DNA of 64,000 nucleotides. It comes from Rhodococcus sp. RD6.2. Lineage in GTDB: Bacteria; Actinomycetota; Actinomycetes; Mycobacteriales; Mycobacteriaceae. The notes under the pieces were generated by a model. The model saw only the letters and a list, made by a program, of their open reading frames with translations. It was not told the DNA's origin and did not search any database. Numbering within the stretch: position 1 is the first letter of the stretch; each line of letters begins with the position of its first letter. Position numbers and translations under genes: made by a program. The stretch lies in contig NZ_CVQP01000008.1 in the NCBI RefSeq assembly GCF_001040705.1, positions 180,209 to 244,208 on the forward strand, read 5' to 3'. Positions 26,562 to 36,390 of this stretch are shown in pieces.

Positions 26562-26960
26562 TCATTCCTTGTCGAGGCGCCGCTGCGTCTGCTCGGGAGT
26601 TTCCTCGAGAGTGGTCGCCGCGCCGTCGCCGGGGGTGTCGGCATCGCCGTTCACGTCGGCATTGTCGCTTTCGTCGACATCGTCATCGTCGTCGAGATCG
26701 TCGGCGTCTTCGGTGACGAGTTCACGGATGACCATGCGGGACCAGGTGGACACCACGCCCGGCGCGATCTCGAGGTCGACCGTGGACTCACCGAGGGCCG
26801 CAACCGTGCCGTACAGACCCGCGGTCGTCATGACGCGGTCACCGACGCTGAGCGAATCCTGCAGTTCCGCGGTCTTCGCCATCTCCTTCTTCTGACGGCG
26901 GATACCGAGGAACATCGGCACCAGCAGGGCGAGAATCAGGAGCGGGAACAGCAATTCCAT
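26562..26960 (-). CDS. yajC: Preprotein translocase subunit YajC
   Basis: 132 residues from MELLFPLLILALLVPMF, one transmembrane helix followed by GIRRQKKEMAKTAELQDSL and the YajC core SVGDRVMTTAGLYGTV. The C-terminal 50 residues are acidic and low-complexity (DADDLDDDDDVDESDNADV), longer than in many homologues. Accessory subunit of SecDF. Confidence 0.93.
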   Translation of the reverse strand: MELLFPLLILALLVPMFLGIRRQKKEMAKTAELQDSLSVGDRVMTTAGLYGTVAALGESTVDLEIAPGVVSTWSRMVIRELVTEDADDLDDDDDVDESDNADVNGDADTPGDGAATTLEETPEQTQRRLDKE

Positions 26961-27030
26961 CGTTGAAGTCAGTCCTCGAGGGTCATCCGTGTCCGGTCCC
27001 GTGTGGACCGGCCCGCCACACAGTCTGCCA

Positions 27031-28122
27031 CTACTCCCGCAGCGCCTGCTGCGGTTCATTCACACGCACGTCGATCCCGCCGGACGCGGCCTCCGGCGGT
27101 GGCGTCAGCCCGAGCCATTCCCACGCGGCGGCCGTCGCGACGCGACCACGCGGAGTGCGGGCGACCAGGCCTGCCCGCACCAGGAAGGGTTCGCACACTT
27201 CCTCGACGGTTCCGGGCTCCTCACCCACCGCGACCGCGAGTGTCGAGACACCGACCGGTCCCCCGCCGAAGCTGCGCACCAATGCGCTGAGCACCGCCCG
27301 GTCCAGCCGGTCGAGTCCGAGTTGGTCGACGTCGTACACGGCCAGCGCCGCCCGGGCGACGTCGCGAGTGATGACCCCGTCGGCGCGCACGTCGGCGAAG
27401 TCCCGGACGCGACGCAGCAGCCGGTTCGCGATACGCGGGGTGCCGCGGGACCGGCCGGCAATCTCCGCGCTCGCCTCGTCACCGAGGTGCACACCGAGAA
27501 TCCCGGCCGAGCGCAACAGGATTCGCTGCAGCTCCGGCGGATCGTAGAAGTCCATGTGCGCGGTGAACCCGAACCGGTCCCGCAGCGGCCCGGTGAGTGC
27601 GCCCGACCTGGTCGTCGCGCCCACGAGGGTGAACGGGGCTACCTCCAGCGGAATGGATGTGGCGCCCGGCCCCTTCCCGACGACGACGTCGACGCGGAAG
27701 TCCTCCATCGCCAGGTACAGCATCTCCTCCGCCGGACGGGCGATGCGGTGGATCTCGTCGATGAACAGCACGTCGCCCTCGACCAGGTTGCTCAGCATCG
27801 CCGCGAGGTCACCGGCCCGTTCGAGCGCGGGACCGGACGTCAGACGCAACGACGTACCGAGTTCCGTGGCGATGATCATTGCCATCGAGGTCTTGCCGAG
27901 GCCGGGAGGCCCCGACAGCAGAATGTGGTCAGGGGTGCCGCCGCGCATCTTGGCACCCGCGAGCACGAGCTGGAGCTGCTCCCGAACGCGGGGCTGGCCG
28001 ATGAAGTCGTCGAGCGACGACGGACGCAGGCTCGCCTCGATGTCGCCGTCGCCGGCGACCAACTCGGCCGAGACCTGCGATTGCGCGGGATCGCCGAACT
28101 CGATCCCGTCGTCGTCGCTCAC
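27031..28122 (-). CDS. ruvB: Holliday junction branch-migration helicase RuvB
   Basis: 363 residues. Walker [11 protein letters not shown], Walker B LFIDEIHR, and the arginine-finger region [18 protein letters not shown]-terminus [20 protein letters not shown] is typical. C-terminal winged helix includes [19 protein letters not shown] start overlaps the ruvA stop by 4 nt. Moves Holliday junctions together with RuvA. Confidence 0.97.
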   Translation of the reverse strand: MSDDDGIEFGDPAQSQVSAELVAGDGDIEASLRPSSLDDFIGQPRVREQLQLVLAGAKMRGGTPDHILLSGPPGLGKTSMAMIIATELGTSLRLTSGPALERAGDLAAMLSNLVEGDVLFIDEIHRIARPAEEMLYLAMEDFRVDVVVGKGPGATSIPLEVAPFTLVGATTRSGALTGPLRDRFGFTAHMDFYDPPELQRILLRSAGILGVHLGDEASAEIAGRSRGTPRIANRLLRRVRDFADVRADGVITRDVARAALAVYDVDQLGLDRLDRAVLSALVRSFGGGPVGVSTLAVAVGEEPGTVEEVCEPFLVRAGLVARTPRGRVATAAAWEWLGLTPPPEAASGGIDVRVNEPQQALRE

Positions 28123-28718
28123 CGCGTCTTACCCAGCAGTGCGAGCGCGGCTCGCAACGCGCGGGAGGTGTCGGCGTCGGGGTCGGCGGCGAGGACCGAA
28201 TCCGTCGCAGGCTCGGCCTGCCTCAGCGGGAACCCGAGGCCGACGAGTGCCTCGACGATCTGGTCGCGGATGGGCCCCGCGGCGGGCGCGCCCGTCGGCG
28301 ACCCCGGCGCCACGGGCACGGCCTCGACCTTGTCCCGCAACTCGACGACCATGCGTTCGGCGCCGCGCTTGCCTATGCCGGGTACGCGGGTCAGCGCGGT
28401 GACGTTGCCCTCGGCGAGTGCCTTGCGCAGCGCCTCGGGCTCGAGGACCGCGAGGGTCGCCATCGCCAGCCGAGGGCCGACACCGGACACCGTCTGCAGC
28501 AGACCGAACAGGTCGCGGGACTCCGTGTCGTGGAAGCCGTACAGCGTCATCGAGTCCTCGCGGACGATCATCGCGGTGACCAGGCGGGCGTCGGCGCCGC
28601 GCTGCAGGGTCGCGATCGTCGCCGGAGTCGCGTTGAGCCGGTATCCGACACCCGCGGCCTCGATCACCACATGGTCGAGTGAGATCTCCAGAACCTCGCC
28701 CCGTACGGACGCGATCAT
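28119..28718 (-). CDS. ruvA: Holliday junction DNA-binding protein RuvA
   Basis: 199 residues starting [20 protein letters not shown]. Two helix-hairpin-helix motifs are visible: [18 protein letters not shown] and [18 protein letters not shown]. The C-terminal domain III ([19 protein letters not shown]) contacts RuvB. A Pro/Ala/Gly linker (about 140-150) precedes it. Start overlaps ruvC by 4 nt. Confidence 0.97.
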   Translation of the reverse strand: MIASVRGEVLEISLDHVVIEAAGVGYRLNATPATIATLQRGADARLVTAMIVREDSMTLYGFHDTESRDLFGLLQTVSGVGPRLAMATLAVLEPEALRKALAEGNVTALTRVPGIGKRGAERMVVELRDKVEAVPVAPGSPTGAPAAGPIRDQIVEALVGLGFPLRQAEPATDSVLAADPDADTSRALRAALALLGKTR

Positions 28719-29299
28719 CGTGTACCTGCCTTCTTCACCCTGGACCTGTTCAGTTCCGCGAGGCGCGCCTCGTACCGTCTCTTCTGGTCGGCCGCTGCAG
28801 CCTCGGCGCGTGCCATTCGCTCGATCATCGGCGCTCGCCAACAGTGGCAGATGGCCAGTGCGAGCGCATCGGCGGCGTCCGCGGGCCGAGGCGCCTCCTG
28901 GAGGCCGAGAATGCGCGTCACCATCGCGGTGACCTGCGCCTTGTCGGCGCGCCCGTTGCCGGTCACCGCCGCCTTGACCTCCGACGGCGTGTGGAACCGG
29001 ACCGGCACACCCCGCTGACTCGCGGCGAGCGCGATGACACCACCCGCCTGGGCGGTCCCCATGGCGGTCGAGACCTGATGCTGCGCGAAGACGCGTTCGA
29101 TCGCCACGACTTCGGGGCCATGCACGTCCATCCAGTGGCACGCCGCGTCGTAGACGGAGTTCAAGCGCAGCGCCAGATCCATGTCCGCCGGGGTGCGCAC
29201 CACGTCGACGTCGAGCGCGGTCACCTGCCTGCCGCGCCCGGACTCCACCAGCGCGATACCGCACCGCGTCAGCCCGGGGTCGACACCCATCACCCGCAC
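28715..29299 (-). CDS. ruvC: Crossover junction endodeoxyribonuclease RuvC
   Basis: 194 residues. The GTG at 29299 is chosen (AGGTGG just upstream; [14 protein letters not shown] is the normal beginning). Catalytic acids appear in [22 protein letters not shown] and [12 protein letters not shown]. Resolves Holliday junctions formed in recombination repair. First gene of ruvC-ruvA-ruvB, with a LexA box at 29332-29347. Confidence 0.96.
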   Translation of the reverse strand: MRVMGVDPGLTRCGIALVESGRGRQVTALDVDVVRTPADMDLALRLNSVYDAACHWMDVHGPEVVAIERVFAQHQVSTAMGTAQAGGVIALAASQRGVPVRFHTPSEVKAAVTGNGRADKAQVTAMVTRILGLQEAPRPADAADALALAICHCWRAPMIERMARAEAAAADQKRRYEARLAELNRSRVKKAGTR

Positions 29300-29331
29300 G
29301 TGCCCACCTCTCACCAAGACTCACAGCCGCT

Positions 29332-29347
29332 ACGAACAGCTGTTCGA
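29332..29347 (-). promoter_or_regulatory. LexA (SOS) box upstream of ruvCAB
   Basis: On the minus strand TCGAAC-AGCT-GTTCGT matches the actinobacterial LexA consensus TCGAAC-N4-GTTCGA at 15 of 16 positions. It lies 33-48 nt upstream of the ruvC start and directly after a TATACT -10 element, so LexA bound here would block the promoter. Confidence 0.85.
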
Positions 29348-29348
29348 G

Positions 29349-29354
29349 AGTATA
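29349..29354 (-). promoter_or_regulatory. Putative -10 element of the ruvCAB promoter
   Basis: TATACT on the minus strand, one base from the LexA box. No convincing -35 was seen 16-18 nt upstream, which is common for actinobacterial promoters of this type. Confidence 0.5.
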
Positions 29355-29397
29355 GGCGCGTGCGGTGACAAGACCGCGGACCAACACGGTCCGCCGG

Positions 29398-29808
29398 TCA
29401 GCGGTTCGACCGGATGGCCGCCAGGTCCCGACCGTCCCGGAGTTGGGCGGCGATGGCCTCGATCCGGTCGGCCGACTCCCGCCAGCCGCGAACCGCCTCC
29501 TCGTGGACGATCTTCCCGTCCCGCCGTGTCACCACCGTCCACGGCAACCCAAACAGGGCCCGCATGAACACCCAGATGGGGACCAGCAGCAAGAGCAGCA
29601 GGAACTCGAGGCCGACGACCAGTGCCAGCAGCAGAACCGGCAGCATCAGGACCGCCAGCACGATGCCGATGACGGCGCTGATCGGGTCGTCCCCGAGTGA
29701 GCTGCCGTCGAAGCCGGGGCCCCAGTCCGGCACGGACGCCCGCCGCCGCCACGGCAGCCATCGGCGGCGGACGCTCCACCGAACGTTCCGGTCGTCCCGG
29801 AATCGCAC
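29398..29808 (-). CDS. Hypothetical two-helix membrane protein
   Basis: 136 residues, GTG start. Basic N-terminus [14 protein letters not shown], then a long hydrophobic stretch (about 43-88, [23 protein letters not shown] and [16 protein letters not shown] when split) that would form two helices, then a soluble tail ending [21 protein letters not shown] do not recognise the family. It lies between ruvC and yebC in the place where mycobacteria carry several extra genes. Confidence 0.65.
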   Translation of the reverse strand: MRFRDDRNVRWSVRRRWLPWRRRASVPDWGPGFDGSSLGDDPISAVIGIVLAVLMLPVLLLALVVGLEFLLLLLLVPIWVFMRALFGLPWTVVTRRDGKIVHEEAVRGWRESADRIEAIAAQLRDGRDLAAIRSNR

Positions 29809-29818
29809 CGGCCCGGCC

Positions 29819-30571
29819 TCAGGCGTCGAGCTCGGCGAGGACCTCGTCGGAGACGTCGACGTTGGTGTAGACGTTCTGCACGTCGTCCGATTCCTCGAGC
29901 GCGTCGACGAGCTTGAACACCTTGCGTGCGCCCTCGACGTCGACGGGGACCTCGACCGAAGCCCGGAAGTCGGGATCGGCGGCGTCGTAGTCGATGCCCG
30001 CGTCGACGAGTGCGGTACGCACCGCGATCAGGTCACCGGCCTCGGACACGATCTCGAACTGGTCACCCAGGTCGTTGATCTCCTCGGCGCCTGCCTCGAG
30101 CACGACCTCGAGGATCTCGTCCTCGGAACGGCCTGCCTTGTCGAGAAGCACGACGCCCTTGCGAGTGAACAGGTACGACACCGAACCGGGGTCGGCCATG
30201 TTGCCGCCGTTGCGGGTCATCGCGGTTCGGACCTCGCCCGCGGCGCGGTTGCGGTTGTCGGTGAGGCACTCGATGAGCACGGCGACACCGTTGGGGCCGT
30301 AGCCCTCGTACATGATGGTCTGCCAGTCGGCGCCGCCCGCTTCTTCACCGGCGCCGCGCTTGCGCGCACGCTCGATGTTGTCGTTCGGGACGGACGTCTT
30401 CTTCGCCTTCTGGATGGCGTCGTACAGCGTCGGGTTGCCGGCCGGGTCACCACCACCGGTCCGCGCCGCCACCTCGATGTTCTTGATCAGCTTCGCGAAG
30501 GCCTTGCCGCGCTTGGCGTCGATCGCAGCCTTCTTGTGCTTGGTGGTGGCCCATTTGGAGTGGCCGCTCAT
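29819..30571 (-). CDS. yebC: YebC/PmpR-family DNA-binding regulatory protein
   Basis: 250 residues. Starts [23 protein letters not shown] (marking residues 1-23), followed by [18 protein letters not shown] and the conserved [14 protein letters not shown]. Full length for the family. Homologue Rv2603c in the same order. Family members act as transcription factors or as translation factors that relieve stalling; which applies here is unknown. Confidence 0.95.
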   Translation of the reverse strand: MSGHSKWATTKHKKAAIDAKRGKAFAKLIKNIEVAARTGGGDPAGNPTLYDAIQKAKKTSVPNDNIERARKRGAGEEAGGADWQTIMYEGYGPNGVAVLIECLTDNRNRAAGEVRTAMTRNGGNMADPGSVSYLFTRKGVVLLDKAGRSEDEILEVVLEAGAEEINDLGDQFEIVSEAGDLIAVRTALVDAGIDYDAADPDFRASVEVPVDVEGARKVFKLVDALEESDDVQNVYTNVDVSDEVLAELDA

Positions 30572-30654
30572 GCGTGAATTCCCTCTTCCCGGTGTGTTTG
30601 GGTGCGCCCGCAGCAGCGAGGCGGCCACGGCAGGAAGCACACAGTAGCGCCAGT

Positions 30655-31332
30655 TTACCCGCGCGAGACCAGCGCCTCGCGGACCATGCCGACGAACAGT
30701 TCGTGCACGCGTCGGTCGCCGGTCACTTCGGGATGGAACGAGGTCGCCAGAACACCGCCCTGACGCACCGCGACGACGCGGCCTGCGGCCGGCCCCTCCG
30801 GCACGGTTGCCAGGACCTCGACGCTCTCCCCCACGCGCTCGACCCACGGCGCGCGGATGAACACGGCCCGCATCGGGGCGCCCGCGACGCCCGCGAAGTC
30901 GAGGTCCTCCTCGAACGAGTCGACCTGCCGCCCGAAGGCATTGCGCCGCACGGTGATGTCCAGACCCGACAGGCACTGGGCGTCCGGGCGGGTGTCGAGG
31001 ATTTCGGAGGCGAGCAGGATCATCCCCGCACACGAGCCGTAAGCGGGCATACCCTCGCGGAGACGTTGGCGCAGCGGTTCGAGCAGGTCGAAGACCACCA
31101 GCAGTCGGCTCATCGTCGTCGACTCGCCGCCGGGGATCACCAGTCCGTCGACAGCGGCGAGTTCGCTGCTCCGCCGGACGGTGACGGCCTCGGCGCCGGA
31201 CGCGCGTAGTGCCGCGATGTGCTCGCGGACGTCACCCTGCAGGGCGAGCACCCCGATCACGGGTCGGCGGTCGGGTTCGACCGGGGTGGGATCCCCCGGG
31301 ACGTGCGCGGTGTCGATGACGGATCCAATCAC
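30655..31332 (-). CDS. pdxT: Pyridoxal 5'-phosphate synthase glutaminase subunit PdxT
   Basis: 225 residues. The glutaminase core [29 protein letters not shown], the nucleophile [10 protein letters not shown] and the His-Glu pair SFHPEVTGD are all present. It hydrolyses glutamine and delivers ammonia to PdxS. The start is uncertain: GTG 31332 gives a 24-residue extension without a clear ribosome site; the GTG at 31260 would begin right at VIGVLALQG. pdxS, tesB and pdxT run in the same direction, matching Rv2606c-Rv2604c. Confidence 0.93.
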   Translation of the reverse strand: MIGSVIDTAHVPGDPTPVEPDRRPVIGVLALQGDVREHIAALRASGAEAVTVRRSSELAAVDGLVIPGGESTTMSRLLVVFDLLEPLRQRLREGMPAYGSCAGMILLASEILDTRPDAQCLSGLDITVRRNAFGRQVDSFEEDLDFAGVAGAPMRAVFIRAPWVERVGESVEVLATVPEGPAAGRVVAVRQGGVLATSFHPEVTGDRRVHELFVGMVREALVSRG

Positions 31333-31350
31333 ATTGTCGGTAAAGATCTT

Positions 31351-32178
31351 TCACTCACTCTCTGGGTCGCGCAGCAGGCGGGTCAGACCCTCTTGAACCA
31401 CCGCTGCGACCAGGTCACCGGACCGGTCGAAGATGCGGCCCTGGGTGAGGGCGCGGCCGAAACCGGCCGAGGGCGACGACTGGTCGTACAGCAACCACTC
31501 GTCGGCGCGGAACGGACGAAGGAACCACAGTGCGTGGTCGAGCGAGGCCTGCTGCACCCGTACGTCGGCGTGCGGCACCTGCGCCGACCCGAGCAGGGTC
31601 ATGTCGGACATGTACGCCAGCGTGCAGATGTGGAAGACGGGGTCCTCGGGCAGCGTGCCGCGGTACCGGAACCACACCTGCTGCTGGGCGGGCACGCCCG
31701 GCCTGCGGGTGATCTGCTCCTGGGGGACGAACCGCAGGTCCCAGTCCGCCCACTCGCGGTACTCCCACGACAGCTCCTCCACCGAGCGGGCGGTGTCGGG
31801 GAGTTCGTCCGGGTCCGGGACGGGAGGCATCCGGTCGGCATGCTCGATACCGGCGTCCCCGACGTGGAACGACGCCGACATCGTGAAGATCGCCTGACCG
31901 TCCTGCACCCCGGTGACGCGGCGGGTGCAGAAGGACCGGCCGTCGCGGATGCGGTCAACGAGGAACACGGTCGGGATCGTGGGGTTCCCCGGGCGAAGGA
32001 AGTAGCCGTGCAGGGAGTGCACGCGGTACTGCTCGTCGACCGTGCGAACAGCGGAGACGAGCGCCTGTCCCGCCACCTGGCCACCGAACGTGCGGGTGAG
32101 CATCGTGTCGGCCACTATCCCCCGGAAGATGTCCTTCTCGAGCTGTTCGAGTTCGAGGATCTCTTCGATCGACGACAT
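31351..32178 (-). CDS. tesB: Acyl-CoA thioesterase II
   Basis: 275 residues starting MSSIEEILELEQLEKDIFRG. Double hot-dog fold: TFGGQVAGQALVSAVRTV and LHGYFLRPGNPTIP in the first half, SLDHALWFLRPFRADEWLLY and GRALTQGRIFDRSGDLVA in the second. Hydrolyses acyl-CoA thioesters. It lies between pdxS and pdxT, as in mycobacteria (tesB2). Confidence 0.94.
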   Translation of the reverse strand: MSSIEEILELEQLEKDIFRGIVADTMLTRTFGGQVAGQALVSAVRTVDEQYRVHSLHGYFLRPGNPTIPTVFLVDRIRDGRSFCTRRVTGVQDGQAIFTMSASFHVGDAGIEHADRMPPVPDPDELPDTARSVEELSWEYREWADWDLRFVPQEQITRRPGVPAQQQVWFRYRGTLPEDPVFHICTLAYMSDMTLLGSAQVPHADVRVQQASLDHALWFLRPFRADEWLLYDQSSPSAGFGRALTQGRIFDRSGDLVAAVVQEGLTRLLRDPESE

Positions 32179-32218
32179 GGCGTGTCCCCTCTTCCGGCAG
32201 GTGCTCAACCTAGCAATG

Positions 32219-32251
32219 CGACGGCCCCGCATCAGGTATGCGGGGCCGTCG
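32219..32251 (-). terminator. Hairpin between pdxS and tesB
   Basis: CGACGGCCCCGCAT-CAGGT-ATGCGGGGCCGTCG is a perfect 14-bp stem with a 5-nt loop, located 18-51 nt after the pdxS stop. It may separate pdxS from tesB/pdxT transcription or act as a partial terminator. Confidence 0.75.
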
Positions 32252-32269
32252 TCGATCACTCCGTGCGGG

Positions 32270-33184
32270 TCACCAACCGCGCTCGGCGAGCCGGTGCGGC
32301 TGCGGGATCTCGTCGACGTTGATACCGACCATCGCCTCGCCGAGGCCGCGCGAGACCTTCGCAAGGACATCCGGGTCGTCGAAGAAGGTGGTGGCCTTCA
32401 CGATCGCAGCGGCACGCTCGGCCGGGTTGCCGGACTTGAAGATGCCCGATCCGACGAAGACGCCCTCGGCGCCGAGCTGCATCATCATCGCGGCGTCGGC
32501 CGGGGTCGCGATGCCACCGGCGGTGAACAGCGTGACGGGCAGCTTGCCCTCCTTGGCGACCTCGACGACCAGCTCGTACGGCGCCTGCAGCTCCTTGGCC
32601 GCCACGTACAGCTCGTCCTCGCTCATCGACCCGAGGCGACGGATCTCCGCGCCGAGGGTCCGCATGTGGGTGGTGGCGTTGGAGACGTCGCCGGTGCCGG
32701 CCTCACCCTTCGAGCGGATCATCGCCGCGCCCTCGGTGATCCGGCGCAGGGCCTCACCCAGGTTGGTGGCGCCGCACACGAAGGGAACGGTGAACTTCCA
32801 CTTGTCGATGTGGTTGGCGTAGTCGGCCGGCGTCAGGACCTCGGACTCGTCGATGTAGTCGACTCCGAGGGACTGCAGGATCTGCGCCTCGACGAAGTGG
32901 CCGATGCGGGCCTTCGCCATCACCGGGATCGAGACCGCGGAGATGATGCCGTCGATCATGTCGGGGTCGCTCATGCGGGACACGCCGCCCTGGGCGCGGA
33001 TGTCAGCCGGGACACGCTCGAGTGCCATCACGGCGACGGCGCCCGCGTCCTCGGCGATCTTCGCCTGGTCCGGGGTGACGACGTCCATGATGACCCCGCC
33101 CTTGAGCATCTCGGCCATCCCACGCTTGACGCGGGCCGTGCCGACCTGGGCAAGCGAAGCAGCGGGGGTTTCTGGGGTGCTCAC
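32270..33184 (-). CDS. pdxS: Pyridoxal 5'-phosphate synthase lyase subunit PdxS
   Basis: 304 residues from the GTG at 33184. Highly conserved: [53 protein letters not shown] and [17 protein letters not shown], covering the catalytic lysines and phosphate site. Builds PLP from ribose 5-phosphate, glyceraldehyde 3-phosphate and ammonia from PdxT. Confidence 0.97.
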   Translation of the reverse strand: MSTPETPAASLAQVGTARVKRGMAEMLKGGVIMDVVTPDQAKIAEDAGAVAVMALERVPADIRAQGGVSRMSDPDMIDGIISAVSIPVMAKARIGHFVEAQILQSLGVDYIDESEVLTPADYANHIDKWKFTVPFVCGATNLGEALRRITEGAAMIRSKGEAGTGDVSNATTHMRTLGAEIRRLGSMSEDELYVAAKELQAPYELVVEVAKEGKLPVTLFTAGGIATPADAAMMMQLGAEGVFVGSGIFKSGNPAERAAAIVKATTFFDDPDVLAKVSRGLGEAMVGINVDEIPQPHRLAERGW

Positions 33185-33315
33185 GGCATGACTCCATCGG
33201 TAGTGACCTGTATCGGGAAACGCCCGCGCCGTGGTCCGGTGTCGCGTATTCCTCGTACCGACCACGCTCGGGTACCTCAATCCTAGGGCGTGGGCGTCCA
33301 CGTCTCATCGCCCGG

Positions 33316-34365
33316 TCAGCGAATGGAACGGACCCCCGGGTCCTCTTCTTTCGCGGCGACGTCCTCGGCCTCGGCCAGCAGGTCGGGCAACTCGGTCGGA
33401 TAGACCACCTCACCGCCTGCCGCGATGGCCCGCATGTCGTCCGCGGTGCACCAGCGGTGGTCGGTGATCGCCCGGCGTTCCTGCTCGGTGAACCCACCGC
33501 GCTGCGGGCTGAACGCGGCGCGCCGCAACACGAAGAACAACTCCTCGGAGCGGATCACGTCGCCGTCGTACGGGAACACCGCGACCCGCCGCCAGATCGG
33601 CCCACGAAGCGAGGAGGCGTCCACGTGGAGACCCGTCTCCTCCCGGATCTCTCTGACCGCGGCCTCCCGCAGCGTCTCCCCCTGTTCGACACCGCCGCCG
33701 ATCGTGAACCAGAAGTGCACGTCCGGGACCTTCGGGTCGTGCCCGCGCAGCAGCAGCACCCGCCCGTCCTCGTCGAGCAGCACCACGCGTGCCGAGGTTC
33801 GCATCTCGTCGACACCCGCGCCCGCCGAGGCGGTGGGGCGTTCGGCGATCTCGAAGTACGTCGGAAGCGGCGCGGTGCCGCCCAGGTGCAGCCAGCGAAC
33901 CGGCCTGCGGGTGCGTAGCGCGAGCGTGTCGCGGACCGCGTCGTTGTGGAACCGGCGCGCGATGAGCACCCGAGCCTCGGCGTCGGCCAGTTCCGCCACC
34001 AACTGCGGCGGCAGTGCCGCGCTCGGCACCGCGGTCAGCGCAGCGGACAGGCGGTTCTCGGTGGACTCACGCTGAGCGCGGTCGGCCCGTTCGGCCTGAT
34101 CGGCCAACGCCGCCAACCGTTCTCCGTCCAGTTCCGGGCGTGGCGCGGACCCGAACGTGTAGCCCGTCGGGACCACCGCGACGGCCACCGCGCGCGCCAC
34201 CACCGCCCTGCGGGCCAGCGCCGCGTCCAGCGCCTGCCACGAGAGATCGGAGCGAACGTGCAACCGGTCGAGGCGGTTCGCTGTGCCGTATGCCCACACC
34301 GCGACCGCGACGAGTATCGCGACGACGAGCGCGATGACGAGGATCGTCGTCGCGGAGAAGGTCAT
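33316..34365 (-). CDS. Membrane-anchored Nudix hydrolase with LemA-like N-terminal region
   Basis: 349 residues. One N-terminal membrane helix (about 8-27), then a helical region TANRLDRLHVRSDLSWQAL and ALARRAVVARAVAVA reminiscent of LemA proteins, then a Nudix domain (about 185-340) with the box GGGVEQGETLREAAV and REIREETGL. The catalytic Glu residues REIREE are intact. The ATG at 34365 is chosen; it shares one base with the pimA stop. Follows pimA as Rv2609c does. The substrate is unknown; a nucleotide-sugar or diphosphate linked to PIM synthesis is possible. Confidence 0.88.
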   Translation of the reverse strand: MTFSATTILVIALVVAILVAVAVWAYGTANRLDRLHVRSDLSWQALDAALARRAVVARAVAVAVVPTGYTFGSAPRPELDGERLAALADQAERADRAQRESTENRLSAALTAVPSAALPPQLVAELADAEARVLIARRFHNDAVRDTLALRTRRPVRWLHLGGTAPLPTYFEIAERPTASAGAGVDEMRTSARVVLLDEDGRVLLLRGHDPKVPDVHFWFTIGGGVEQGETLREAAVREIREETGLHVDASSLRGPIWRRVAVFPYDGDVIRSEELFFVLRRAAFSPQRGGFTEQERRAITDHRWCTADDMRAIAAGGEVVYPTELPDLLAEAEDVAAKEEDPGVRSIR

Positions 34366-35489
34366 CACGCCTCCACCCGCACGCCGCGCGCACCGATGGT
34401 GACCGTCTCGTACACCCGCAGGATCTGTTCGGCCACCACCGGCCAGTCGTACTCGGCGACGACCTCGGTGGCCACGCCGACGAGTGCACGGCGCCGGTCG
34501 GGATCGGACAGCAATCCGTCGACCGCCGCGGCCAGCGCGGCGGAGTCACCGATCGGAGTCAGGATTCCGGCGGTCCCGTCCCGCAGCACCCTCCGGAACG
34601 CGTCGAGTTCGCTCGCGACCACGGCGGTGCCCGCCGCCATCGCCTCGACCAGCACGATGCCGAACGACTCACCACCGAGATTCGGTGCGCAGTACACATC
34701 GGCGGACCGCAACGCCGACGCCTTCTCCTCGTCGCTGACCTGCCCGAGCAGCCTCAGGTGTTTCGCGTACCGACCGGCTTCCTTGAGCAGCCGGTCCTCG
34801 TCGCCGCGGCCGACCACGAGAACCTGGAGGTCGGGGTGCCGCTCGACCAGCGCGGGCAGTGCGCCGAGCAGGACCGCCATCCCCTTGCGGGGCTCGTCGT
34901 AGCGGCCGAGGAACAACACGGTGCCGCCTTCACGCGGATAGCCGTCGAGCGGAGCGGCGTCCGCGAACGCGGAGACGTCGACACCGTTCGGGATCTCCAC
35001 GGCGTCCGAGCCGAGCGACTCCACCTGCCAGCGGCGAGCAAGTTCCGACACCGCGATCCGGCCGGAGATCTTCTCCAGATACGGCTGGAGCACACCCTGA
35101 AAAGTACTGAGCACCAACGACTTCGTCGTGGAAGTGTGAAAAGTCGCGACGATCGGGCCCTCCGCGATCTTCATCGCGAGCATGGACAGACTCGGGGCAT
35201 TCGGCTCGTGGATGTGCAGCACGTCGAAGTCGTTGTCGGCGATCCACCGCCGCACCCGGGCGTACGCGACCGGCCCGAACGTCAGCCGGGCGACCGACCC
35301 GTTGTAGGGAATCGCGACCGCGCGGCCGGCAGAGACGACGAAGTCGGGCAGCTCCGTCCCGTCCGAGGCAGGCGCCAGCACACTCACCCGATGGCCGCGC
35401 TCGATCAGCACGTGCGCGAGCTCGACGACGTGCGCCTGCACACCGCCGGGCACGTCGAACGAGTACGGGCACACCATCCCGATCTTCAC
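34365..35489 (-). CDS. pimA: Phosphatidyl-myo-inositol mannosyltransferase PimA
   Basis: 374 residues, GT4/GT-B fold. N-terminus KIGMVCPYSFDVPGGVQ includes the glycine loop; HIHEPNAPSLSMLA and VATFHTSTTKS follow; the C-terminal donor motif GESFGIVLVEAMAAG has the E-x7-E pair. Adds the first mannose from GDP-mannose to phosphatidylinositol at the inner face of the membrane. GTG start 1 nt from the patA stop; operon order HIT, pgsA, patA, pimA, nudix matches mycobacteria. Confidence 0.96.
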   Translation of the reverse strand: MKIGMVCPYSFDVPGGVQAHVVELAHVLIERGHRVSVLAPASDGTELPDFVVSAGRAVAIPYNGSVARLTFGPVAYARVRRWIADNDFDVLHIHEPNAPSLSMLAMKIAEGPIVATFHTSTTKSLVLSTFQGVLQPYLEKISGRIAVSELARRWQVESLGSDAVEIPNGVDVSAFADAAPLDGYPREGGTVLFLGRYDEPRKGMAVLLGALPALVERHPDLQVLVVGRGDEDRLLKEAGRYAKHLRLLGQVSDEEKASALRSADVYCAPNLGGESFGIVLVEAMAAGTAVVASELDAFRRVLRDGTAGILTPIGDSAALAAAVDGLLSDPDRRRALVGVATEVVAEYDWPVVAEQILRVYETVTIGARGVRVEA

Positions 35490-35490
35490 G

Positions 35491-36390
35491 TCACGACTCC
35501 ATTCGAGCCAGGCGTGCTTCGGACAGGTCGGACAGCCACAACGGTTGCAGCATGTGCCAGTCCGCGGGGTGCGCGGCGATGTTCTCCGCGAAGCGGTCCG
35601 CGAGTGTCTGGGTGGCCGCGCCGACCCCGCCCGCGGTGTCGATCGCGGCGCCGACGGAGAATCCCCAGTCGTCGCCGTCGAACCAGCAGTGCACCGGGAG
35701 CAGTGCCGCACCGGTCTCGATCGCCAGCTTCGCCGGTCCTGCGGGCATCCGGGTCGGTTCCCCGAAGAACGTCACGGGGACACCGCGTTTGGCGAGATCC
35801 CGCTCGCCGAGCAGGCACACCACCCGGTTGTCGCGCAGGCGGTCCGCGAGCTGGCCGAATGGCGGGGTCTCGCCGCCGCTGAGCGGGAAGATCTCGAAGC
35901 CGAGGCTCTCCCGGTAGGCGACGAAACGCTGGTACAGCGACTCCGGCTTGAGACGTTCCGCGACCGTCGACAGGGTGCCGTGGGTCTGCACCATCCACAC
36001 GCCTGCCATGTCCCAGTTGCCGCTGTGCGGCAGGGCCAGTACGGCGCCGGTGCCCGCGGCGAGCGCGGCCTCGACGTGTTCCTTGCCCTGGATCTTCGCG
36101 TCGAGCCGGCGACCGAGCTCGGCCTGGTCCATCGACGGCAAGCGGAACGCCTCGCGCCAGTATCGGGCGTACGAGCGCACCGACGCCCGGATCAGCTCGT
36201 CCGGCACCTGTTCCGCGGGCACGCCGAGAACGCGAGCGAGGTTGCGCCGCAGCTGGTCCGGGCCACCCTTCCGGCACGCGAAGTCCGCTCCCGCGTCGAA
36301 CAGTCGGGTCGCGACCGATTCGGGAAGGGCACGCACCAGCCGCCAGCCGGCGGCGTACCCGAGGTCACTGGCCCGCTCCGCGACGCTCAC
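35491..36390 (-). CDS. patA: PIM acyltransferase PatA (lipid A biosynthesis acyltransferase family)
   Basis: 299 residues. The acyltransferase HX4D motif is LPHSGNWDMAGVW, and LLGERDLAKRGVPVTFFGEP is the second conserved block. N-terminal hydrophobic/amphipathic part about residues 1-35. Transfers an acyl chain to the mannose of PIM at the inner membrane face, homologous to Rv2611c. Start overlaps the pgsA stop by 4 nt. Confidence 0.94.
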   Translation of the reverse strand: MSVAERASDLGYAAGWRLVRALPESVATRLFDAGADFACRKGGPDQLRRNLARVLGVPAEQVPDELIRASVRSYARYWREAFRLPSMDQAELGRRLDAKIQGKEHVEAALAAGTGAVLALPHSGNWDMAGVWMVQTHGTLSTVAERLKPESLYQRFVAYRESLGFEIFPLSGGETPPFGQLADRLRDNRVVCLLGERDLAKRGVPVTFFGEPTRMPAGPAKLAIETGAALLPVHCWFDGDDWGFSVGAAIDTAGGVGAATQTLADRFAENIAAHPADWHMLQPLWLSDLSEARLARMES

